This document shows positions 1-5,468 of a stretch of DNA of 5,468 bases, in pieces (the stretch's first letter is position 1; every line of letters begins with the position of its first letter). The notes beneath the pieces are model-generated. The model was not told the DNA's origin. It did no database searches and saw only the letters and a program-made list of their open reading frames with translations. Origin of the DNA: Nitrospiraceae bacterium (GTDB taxonomy: Bacteria; Nitrospirota; Nitrospiria; Nitrospirales; Nitrospiraceae); contig SXPO01000046.1 in assembly GCA_005793285.1 (NCBI GenBank), forward strand, positions 1-5,468, given 5' to 3'. A program made the position numbers and the translations under genes.

Positions 1-94
1 ACTTAAGTCATATTGCGCCATCAGATGATTGGCTACACTCGCGATTGTCCGTACGTCTTTATCGGTTTCTGCCCGGCGAATCTATAGACCCTGC

Positions 95-100
95 AGGCGA
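95..100 (+). promoter_or_regulatory. Partial ribosome binding site for the hybrid kinase
   Basis: AGGCGA lies just upstream of ATG 104, with 6 nt between the last G of AGG (97) and the ATG. It is only a partial match to AGGAGG. No better purine-rich site precedes the upstream TTG at 29, where the bases are mostly pyrimidine and mixed. This favours ATG 104 as the start but does not prove it. Confidence 0.4.
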
Positions 101-103
101 AAA

Positions 104-3100
104 ATGGCATTACTGACATCGAATTCTGTGAGTGGCTCCCCGCCAAACTGGCTGCCGAGCCGGTTGTCCCTTAAAATAGGGCTAGGATTATTCCTCCTCG
201 TGATCCCAGTGGTGGGCACAAGCCTGTGGGTCTTCACGCTCACACAACGGGATCTCGCCGAAACGAAGTTCTCCGGCGCGGAAGTGGAAGCGCGGCAAGC
301 CATCACGGTATTGGACCGCCTCGTTTTTGAGCGTTACGGCGATGCGATCGTCTTCTCCCATCTCAGCCAATCCCGCCCCTTCGATCGCGCGTCGCTTGAA
401 CCGCTGACGAACGAATTGCTGACCGCCTATGCTCCCTACTATGCGCTGGCCCTGGTGACCGACAACAGAGGCAAAATCATTGCCGCCAGTACGCGCGATG
501 GGAAAGGCCAGCCTGCGACGGCTCAGGAAATGATTGGCGAGTCGGTCAAAGACGAGGCCTGGTTTCAACAGATGCTGTCCCGTTCAGAGCCGGTGCAAGT
601 GGAGGACTATCACGACGATGCCTTGGTTAACCGAACGGGTCGTGACCATGGCCCCGTAATGAGTTTCTCCGCGCCCATCCGAGATCGCAACGGGAACCTC
701 CTGGGCGTCTGGTCGGCCCGGATGGCGCTCGCACCTCTGCGGGAGGCGCTGATCGGCTCGCAGGCGCCAGCGGCAACATCCGCGACTCCCTCCCTCACGT
801 TGAAAGCTCTCTCCGGAAATCCCATTCTCACGATTGGACCAGCCATCCCCGGCGCGCCAGCGGCGACAGCGGTCTCGTCAGGTTTTTCGAGGTGGCCGGG
901 ACTGGGATGGCGGGTGGAAGTCTATCCGCCGCAACTGGCGGCAGGGCAAGGGCTCCAGATATGGGGACTCTGGAGCATCACCGGCCTGCTCATGCTGGGA
1001 GGGATTGTATCGCTCGGCTTCGTCATTCAGCGCCGTCTGCTGGCGCCGGTCTCCCAATTAATCGCCCATGCCGAAGCTGTGATTGCCCAATCGCGGGTGC
1101 TATCCCTGGACACTGATTCCCCTTCGCTCCTTCCTCCTCTCTCTTCGTTGCCTGACGCGCTCCTTCACGGACAAGACGAGCTGGGGGAGCTGGCGCGCAC
1201 GATGGCCACCATGGAACGGGAGGTGCAGAGCCAAATCGTCCGCCTCACAACCCTGGCGGTCATCAGCAGGGCCCTCGTCCAAGAAGCTGTCTCGTTGCCT
1301 GTGCTGTTGACCCGCATCCTTCAGGGGGCTCAGCAATTGACCGGGGCGCGTTATGCGGCGCTGGCCATCTTCGACGAGCAGGGGACCGAGATCAAGCAAT
1401 TCATTACCCTCGGCATCGATGAGAAAACCAGACAAACGATGGGGGCCTTCCCGACAGGCAAGGGCCTGCTGGGAGCTTTGACGAAGGAATCGGGCATCCT
1501 CCGGCTCAAGGACCTTGCGTTGCATCCCTCGTCGGTAGGATTCCCTGCTCATCACCCTCCGATGCATTCATTCCTGGGAACGGCAATCAGGATCCACGAT
1601 AAAACGTTCGGCTGGATTTATCTCACGGAAAAACAGGCTGGCGTTGCGCCGGCCGGTCTGTCGAACGACACGCACACAACCGAACCGCTTGAGTTTACGA
1701 AGCTGGACGAGCAACTCATCGGCGTCCTGACCCATCAGGCCGGTGCGGCGATCGAGGTCGCCCATTTGCTCGACGACGTGACGGCGACCCAAAGCCGCTA
1801 CCGCGCCATCCTGGACGCAGTGCAGGACGGCATCTACGGGCTCGATCCATCCGGCCGCTGCCTCTTCATGAACCAGGCAGGGGCGCAAATGCTCGGGTAC
1901 GGACCGGACGACCTCGTGGGGGAAGTCCTGCATCCGCTCATTCATCACACCTGTAAAGATGGAACCGCCTTTACATTGGAACGCTGCCCCATTATGACCT
2001 CCCTCCGCACCGGCCAGCCCTGCGGGTTAGAGGAAGATATCTTGTGGCGTCGTGACGGAACCGCGTTCACCGTGCGATACGTCGTGACTCCGCTACGCAA
2101 CGCGGAGCAAGCAGTGACCGGCGTGGTCGTCACCTTTGCCGATCTGACCGAACGGACCCTGCTGGAATCGCAACTGCGCCAATCCCAGAAAATGGAGGCG
2201 ATGGGCCGGCTGGCGGGAGGCGTAGCCCATGACTTCAACAATCTGCTGACCATCATCAAGGGCTACAGCGAGCTCCTTCTGGCAAAGACCAATATGAGGA
2301 AAGACGCCTGGCAGAAGGTCGAGCAGATCAAAAAGGCTGCGGACAGGGCGGCGGGTCTCACGAATCAACTCCTGGCCTTCAGCCGGAACCAGGAGCTGGA
2401 GACCAAAGTCGTGGATGTGAACGAGATCGTCTCCAACACGGCCTCTCTGCTCCAGCGGCTGCTCGGAGAACAGATCCGCTGCTCAGTGATCCTGTCATTG
2501 CAACCCTGCTTCGCCACCCTGGACGCCGTCGGACTGGAACAGGTGCTGATCAACCTTGCGGTCAATGCGCGCGTTGCGATGCCGGCCGGAGGAGAGCTCA
2601 CGATCAAAACGGCCATCACATCTCAGAAACCGGCTCTCGGAGGCGCGCCGGGTCAGGGCGAATCGATCACGCTGACCGTCTCCGATACGGGAGTCGGTAT
2701 GGACACCAACACCCAAGCGAGAATCTTCGAACCGTTTTTCACCACGAAAGCGATCGGGAAGGGCACAGGCCTGGGCCTTGCGACGGTCTATCGCGTAGTG
2801 GAACGGAGCGGAGGCTCCATCACAGTCGCCAGCACGATCGGGGCCGGCACCACCTTTGTGATTACGCTGCCGCAATCTGCGCCGTCCGGCCAGCTCAGCC
2901 CTCCGGTGCAGATGCCGGCAGGCGAGTGCTGGGGATTTGAGACGATCCTTTTGGTGGAGGATGCCCCGGCTGTCCGCGCCCTGACCAAGACGGTGCTGGA
3001 GGGGAAGGGCTATCGGGTACTGGAAGCCGAAAACGGAGCGGCAGGGCTTGCCAAGGCTGCGGCTTACCCTGAGACTATTCACCTCCTCCTGACGGATGGC

Positions 3101-3748
3101 GGCATGCCGGAGATGAACGGATGGGAACTGGCCCGACAGTTGAAACAGGTCCGTCCTGATCTCCGGGTCTTGTTCCTTACCGGCTATGCGGACACGGAGA
3201 TTCCCGACTATAAATCCTTCGAAGGGCTGGGGGATATTCTGCAAAAACCGGTCTCGAACGAGGTCCTCGCGTGCAAGGTGCGGGACGTGCTCGAGCGCCC
3301 GCGATCTGAGCTGGGATCTCATCTCGCGCCAAGCCGACAGGCCCTGCGCATCCTGGTCGTGGACGATGACTCGCAAATCCGCGCGATGATCGAGGCCCTG
3401 TTGACCGCCGAACAATACGAAGTGAAGACCTGCGCCAGCGGAGCGGAAGCGCTAACCTGTCTCGAAGACTATCGGGCGGATCTCCTGCTCATCGACATGC
3501 TGATGCCGGAACGCGACGGCCTTGAAACCGTTCGGCAGGCGCGGCGAACCTGGCCGGACATCAAGGCCATCGCCATGTCCGGAGGAGGATCGGTCGAGTC
3601 CCGATTCTATCTGTCGCTCGCCACCAAGTTCGAGGTGACGCAGACTCTGGCCAAACCCTTTTCAAAACAGGAATTACTGTCGGTGATCGACCGGGCCGTG
3701 ACGCAAAGTCCAGGCCAGGATGCTGGCAAGCATGGTCCCCACAGCTGA
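104..3748 (+). CDS. Membrane-bound hybrid sensor histidine kinase (Cache-HAMP-GAF-PAS-HisKA-HATPase-REC-REC)
   Basis: Senses a signal and autophosphorylates on His, then passes phosphate to its own receivers. Numbering is from ATG 104 (1214 aa). TM1 is about 24-46. A periplasmic Cache-like region (47-283) has [10 protein letters not shown] at 120-129 and an [17 protein letters not shown] strand near 190. TM2 is about 284-308. HAMP (309-375) ends in DELGELA and has a long Pro/Ser/Leu-rich connector. GAF (about 381-559) resembles DosS GAF-A. PAS is about 563-688. HisKA has [11 protein letters not shown] with H709 (codon 2228-2230). HATPase_c has E812, N821, DTGVGM at 861, EPFFTTK near 876 and GTGLGL at 887. 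REC1 has E952/D953, D998, T1026 and K1048. REC2 has D1087/D1088, D1131, S1159 and K1184. The frame is also open to a TTG at 29, just after an in-frame TGA (26-28). ATG 104 is preferred because it has a partial Shine-Dalgarno and leaves a short cytoplasmic tail before TM1; GTG 128 is a weaker alternative. The gene converges on its neighbour with a 28-bp gap. The ligand is unknown. The kinase call is very secure. Confidence 0.95.
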   Translation: MALLTSNSVSGSPPNWLPSRLSLKIGLGLFLLVIPVVGTSLWVFTLTQRDLAETKFSGAEVEARQAITVLDRLVFERYGDAIVFSHLSQSRPFDRASLEPLTNELLTAYAPYYALALVTDNRGKIIAASTRDGKGQPATAQEMIGESVKDEAWFQQMLSRSEPVQVEDYHDDALVNRTGRDHGPVMSFSAPIRDRNGNLLGVWSARMALAPLREALIGSQAPAATSATPSLTLKALSGNPILTIGPAIPGAPAATAVSSGFSRWPGLGWRVEVYPPQLAAGQGLQIWGLWSITGLLMLGGIVSLGFVIQRRLLAPVSQLIAHAEAVIAQSRVLSLDTDSPSLLPPLSSLPDALLHGQDELGELARTMATMEREVQSQIVRLTTLAVISRALVQEAVSLPVLLTRILQGAQQLTGARYAALAIFDEQGTEIKQFITLGIDEKTRQTMGAFPTGKGLLGALTKESGILRLKDLALHPSSVGFPAHHPPMHSFLGTAIRIHDKTFGWIYLTEKQAGVAPAGLSNDTHTTEPLEFTKLDEQLIGVLTHQAGAAIEVAHLLDDVTATQSRYRAILDAVQDGIYGLDPSGRCLFMNQAGAQMLGYGPDDLVGEVLHPLIHHTCKDGTAFTLERCPIMTSLRTGQPCGLEEDILWRRDGTAFTVRYVVTPLRNAEQAVTGVVVTFADLTERTLLESQLRQSQKMEAMGRLAGGVAHDFNNLLTIIKGYSELLLAKTNMRKDAWQKVEQIKKAADRAAGLTNQLLAFSRNQELETKVVDVNEIVSNTASLLQRLLGEQIRCSVILSLQPCFATLDAVGLEQVLINLAVNARVAMPAGGELTIKTAITSQKPALGGAPGQGESITLTVSDTGVGMDTNTQARIFEPFFTTKAIGKGTGLGLATVYRVVERSGGSITVASTIGAGTTFVITLPQSAPSGQLSPPVQMPAGECWGFETILLVEDAPAVRALTKTVLEGKGYRVLEAENGAAGLAKAAAYPETIHLLLTDGGMPEMNGWELARQLKQVRPDLRVLFLTGYADTEIPDYKSFEGLGDILQKPVSNEVLACKVRDVLERPRSELGSHLAPSRQALRILVVDDDSQIRAMIEALLTAEQYEVKTCASGAEALTCLEDYRADLLLIDMLMPERDGLETVRQARRTWPDIKAIAMSGGGSVESRFYLSLATKFEVTQTLAKPFSKQELLSVIDRAVTQSPGQDAGKHGPHS

Positions 3749-3776
3749 CCGTTTGCTGGCTGGAAAGGGATACCCC

Positions 3777-4502
3777 TCAGTCCCTCACGGCGAGTTTCGG
3801 CTGCGAATCGAGATAAGAGAGCAACGTAGTTTCTAATTCTTGAATCGCCTTCAGCAGCGCCGCACAGTGCGAGCGGGCCGGCAGGATGCCTCCCTTGTAT
3901 TTCCCGTAAAGCAGAACGAATTTATCGGCACCCAGCATGGCTGCGCTTTCTGCCAGTTCCTTAAGCAGCCGGCTAAGACTATCCGAGATCGGCGCCTCCG
4001 AGTCTTCTTGCTCCAACGCCACAATCGGAATGGTGGCGGTCAGTTGCGCCACGAAGGTCTGGACCAGCTCGTTATATTCCATCACTCCGATGCCCAACCG
4101 GTCCATGATTTTGTGTGTGCCCAGCAAGGTGATCGGCTGAGATCTCAAAAGATGCTCCACTCGTTTGATCAGCTCTTTTTTATCGATCGGCTTAACCAGA
4201 AAGCCATCGCAGTTTAAGCCCTGCACCCGTTTGATGGTTTCAAGATCGGCATGAGCCGACGCGATCACGATGGGGGCCTGATTAAAAGCCGGCAAGGCCC
4301 TGACCTGTGAGACGAACTCCAGCCCATCCATTTCCGGCATCATATAGTCGGTGATAATCAGTTGAATGCCCGGTGTGCTCTCGACCATCTCCAGGGCTTC
4401 CTTGCCATTGCCTGCCATCAGAGTCTGGTACCCGTGAGCTTGCAGCATGAGCGAAAGCAGCCTCGCATTGACCGGGTTATCTTCAACAATGAGAATGGAC
4501 AT
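3777..4502 (-). CDS. Response regulator with receiver and degenerate HPt-like C-terminal domain
   Basis: A 241-residue soluble protein. Residues 1-120 form a complete CheY-like receiver: acidic pair E7/D8 in LIVEDNPVN, phospho-acceptor D52 in ITDYMMPEMDG (codon 4347-4349), S82 at the Thr/Ser position and K104 in LVKPID. It should accept phosphate from a His kinase or HPt protein. Residues about 128-235 look helical and fit the HPt pattern: RLGIGVMEYNELVQTF resembles the first HPt helix, and ESAAMLGADKFVLLYGK matches the usual GSAxxLGAxxLxxLCxxL segment. In that register the usual His of AHxLKGSA is K181, and the following LK and G are LA and E, so transfer through this domain is unlikely. No DNA-binding or enzymatic output domain is present. 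The start is well fixed by ATG 4502 and a strong Shine-Dalgarno. It lies 80 bp downstream of the hybrid kinase gene on the same strand, probably cotranscribed. It may act as a phosphate sink or by binding partners; the role is inferred. The receiver is certain; the pseudo-HPt is likely. Confidence 0.93.
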   Translation of the reverse strand: MSILIVEDNPVNARLLSLMLQAHGYQTLMAGNGKEALEMVESTPGIQLIITDYMMPEMDGLEFVSQVRALPAFNQAPIVIASAHADLETIKRVQGLNCDGFLVKPIDKKELIKRVEHLLRSQPITLLGTHKIMDRLGIGVMEYNELVQTFVAQLTATIPIVALEQEDSEAPISDSLSRLLKELAESAAMLGADKFVLLYGKYKGGILPARSHCAALLKAIQELETTLLSYLDSQPKLAVRD

Positions 4503-4510
4503 CGTGCCTG

Positions 4511-4517
4511 CTCCTTA
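4511..4517 (-). promoter_or_regulatory. Strong ribosome binding site for the receiver/HPt-like gene
   Basis: On the minus strand TAAGGAG is followed by 8 nt and then ATG at 4502-4500. This near-ideal Shine-Dalgarno fixes the start codon and suggests efficient translation in its own right, without coupling to the upstream gene. Confidence 0.8.
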
Positions 4518-4519
4518 CT

Positions 4520-4536
4520 GCTACAACGAATGTAGC
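4520..4536 (-). promoter_or_regulatory. Small intercistronic hairpin just upstream of the RBS
   Basis: On the minus strand GCTACA and TGTAGC form a perfect 6-bp inverted repeat around the 5-nt loop TTCGT. The 3' arm ends 3 nt before TAAGGAG. No T-run follows, so it is not a typical intrinsic terminator. If it folds in the mRNA it could mark an intercistronic stability or processing element, or modulate ribosome access. A 6-bp stem can arise by chance, so function is speculative. Confidence 0.3.
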
Positions 4537-4550
4537 CACAACGGACGATT

Positions 4551-4576
4551 CGAACGTTCGCCAAACTGAGCTTTGG
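4551..4576. repeat. Two adjacent short dyads in the intercistronic gap
   Basis: CGAACGTTCG at 4551-4560 is a perfect 10-bp palindrome. Directly next to it, CCAAA (4561-4565) and TTTGG (4572-4576) form a 5-bp inverted repeat around a 6-nt loop. Both sit within the 80-bp space between the two minus-strand genes. They could be an operator half-site pair or a weak RNA structure. No recognised regulator motif is matched. Confidence 0.25.
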
Positions 4577-4582
4577 AATGTC

Positions 4583-5468
4583 TCAGCCTGCGCTCTCCCC
4601 GGAGGCGGCCGGCAACGGATGGTCGTCCATTGAGCCGGAGATCGAGGGCGCCGCCTTGATCCAGCGAGCCAGCACCTCTGCCAATACTGAGGGCGTCACA
4701 GGCTTGCTCAGATAGTCGTTCATGCCGGAAGCGATACAGAGGTCGCGATCCTCCCGCTGAACACTGGCTGTCAAGGCAATGATGGGCAGAGACTTTTCGT
4801 TTAATGCGTCTGCCCCATTGGTCAGCGCCTCGCGTCTGCGGATTTCTCTCGTGGCGGCGAATCCGTCCATCTCAGGCATGTGACAGTCCATCAAAATCGC
4901 CGCATAGGGGATGCGCGTCAAGGCTTCGAGAACCTCCAAACCGTTCGCCGCAAGGTCCACACGATAGCCCAGTTTTTTCAGCATGCGCACGGTGATCTTT
5001 TGATTGACGATATTGTCCTCAGCCAGCAACACCCGCGGGATTGTGTGGACGTTGAGCTCGGCTAAACTATGGCGGGTGACCAGTTCCGGAGGGAAAACTT
5101 TGTCGACAGAAGAGGCTCCGTTGCGACTGGGCCGTGCAGCTTGCTTGATCACCGCCGCAAGGCAGTCGTAGAGTTCCGGCGCATGCACCGGCTTCGTGAG
5201 GTAAGCGCGATAGCCGGCTGCCTGCGCGGCCTTGGCATCGCCGCGCTGCCCCTGAGAGGTCAAGAGGATCAACTTGGTCGGCGCGAGCAGGGGATCGGCC
5301 TTGATGGCGGTTGCCAGTTTCAGACCGTCCATGCCTGGCAACCGCATATCGATGACCGCCAGGTCGCAGGCCTGGCCCTCTCCTGCCGCCTGACGCAAAA
5401 GAGCCAGGGCTTTCGCGCCATCCTCCGCAGCGATGCAATGCACGCCCCATCGCGAGGCATAGAGTTCA
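4583..5468 (-). CDS. C-terminal part of a hybrid sensor kinase with two receiver domains; 5' end beyond the window
   Basis: The frame is open to the right edge: ELYASRWG precedes the first possible internal start (GTG at 5443), and those residues fit helix 1 of a receiver, so the gene begins outside the window. Of 294 visible residues (numbered from 5467), receiver A (1 to about 108) shows phospho-acceptor D40 in VIDMRLPGMDG, T70 in LILLTS and K92 in YLTKPV; its first strand and acidic pair lie off the edge. After a linker, receiver B (about 144-270) is complete, with E150/D151 in LLAEDNIVNQ, D194 in MDCHMPEMDGF (codon 4886-4888), T233 in ALTAS and K255 in LSKPV. This tandem arrangement is typical of BarA/EvgS-like hybrid kinases, whose HisKA and HATPase_c domains precede it; these are not seen here and are inferred. 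The protein ends about 24 residues after receiver B in a Ser/Pro/Gly-rich tail with no HPt domain. A stand-alone tandem-receiver protein is the alternative. It is followed by the receiver/HPt-like gene, so the two probably form one transcription unit. Confidence 0.88.
   Translation of the reverse strand, partial: ELYASRWGVHCIAAEDGAKALALLRQAAGEGQACDLAVIDMRLPGMDGLKLATAIKADPLLAPTKLILLTSQGQRGDAKAAQAAGYRAYLTKPVHAPELYDCLAAVIKQAARPSRNGASSVDKVFPPELVTRHSLAELNVHTIPRVLLAEDNIVNQKITVRMLKKLGYRVDLAANGLEVLEALTRIPYAAILMDCHMPEMDGFAATREIRRREALTNGADALNEKSLPIIALTASVQREDRDLCIASGMNDYLSKPVTPSVLAEVLARWIKAAPSISGSMDDHPLPAASGESAG

Noticed and set aside
58..88. Possible promoter with TATAGA (83-88) as the -10 element upstream of ATG 104.
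   Set aside because: No acceptable -35 element lies 16-18 bp upstream, and the implied transcript start would leave under 10 nt of leader, too short to include the putative ribosome binding site.
764..867. Near-identical 14-mers GCGCCAGCGGCRAC at 764-777 and 854-867.
   Set aside because: They are in-frame Ala/Pro-rich low-complexity codons (APAAT) within the periplasmic domain. One short pair does not indicate a functional repeat.
1100..2368. Several 90-155 codon minus-strand open frames opposite the GAF and PAS coding region.
   Set aside because: They have no domain signatures and an atypical charged composition, and they overlap a confidently coding strand.
2495..3415. A 306-codon open frame on the minus strand, antisense to the kinase core and first receiver.
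   Set aside because: It lies entirely opposite a clear HATPase/receiver coding region. Its translation is Arg/His/Gln-rich with no recognisable domain, as expected of a shadow of a GC-rich gene.
3749..3778. Possible bidirectional terminator in the 28-bp convergent gap (AGGG-ATAC-CCCT at 3766-3777).
   Set aside because: The stem is only 4 bp. There is no T-run on the plus strand and only TTT on the minus strand, too weak to call an intrinsic terminator.
5441..5443. GTG at 5443 as the start of the tandem-receiver gene.
   Set aside because: The residues before it (ELYASRWG) continue the receiver fold, and starting at GTG would remove the first strand and acidic pair. No Shine-Dalgarno precedes it within the window.
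5067..5450. A 127-codon minus-strand frame overlapping the tandem-receiver gene.
   Set aside because: The alternative frame encodes two clear receiver domains. This one is an out-of-frame shadow rich in Gly, Arg and Ser.

Overview
The window is a signalling locus from a moderately GC-rich Gram-negative bacterium. It holds three two-component or phosphorelay proteins and little else. No rRNA, tRNA, mobile element, CRISPR array or metabolic gene is visible. The style of the proteins (a long Cache-HAMP-GAF-PAS hybrid kinase with two C-terminal receivers, and a terminal receiver with an 'AMSGGG' / 'LAKPFS' signature) reminds me of Nitrospira and related environmental bacteria. That assignment rests on recall and has no taxonomic marker behind it.

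Layout. On the + strand, 104-3748 encodes a 1214-residue membrane-bound hybrid histidine kinase. Its order is TM1, periplasmic Cache-type domain, TM2, HAMP, GAF, PAS, HisKA, HATPase_c, receiver 1, receiver 2. After a 28-bp convergent gap, two genes lie on the - strand, in transcription order 5468->4583 and then 4502->3777. The first is the C-terminal part of another hybrid kinase that enters from beyond the right edge; two receiver domains are visible. The second, 80 bp downstream, is a 241-residue protein with an intact receiver followed by a histidine-phosphotransfer (HPt)-like helical domain. That domain appears to lack the phospho-accepting histidine.

How they may work together. All four receivers whose N-terminus lies in the window keep the acidic pair, phospho-Asp, Thr/Ser and Lys. 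The fifth keeps every catalytic residue that is visible. The kinase at 104-3748 keeps the H-box His, the N-box Asn and both ATP-lid glycine motifs. No output domain that binds DNA, makes or breaks c-di-GMP, or acts as another enzyme is visible, and no intact HPt is seen. The relay must therefore finish through proteins encoded elsewhere or through protein-protein contacts. The right-hand pair probably forms one transcription unit. Its functional link to the convergent + strand kinase is only suggested by proximity.

The most interesting points are two. The GAF domain of the large kinase aligns by eye with the heme-binding GAF-A domain of mycobacterial DosS/DevS, including the proximal heme His and distal Tyr positions. 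The 241-residue protein carries an HPt-like domain with Lys where the His should be.
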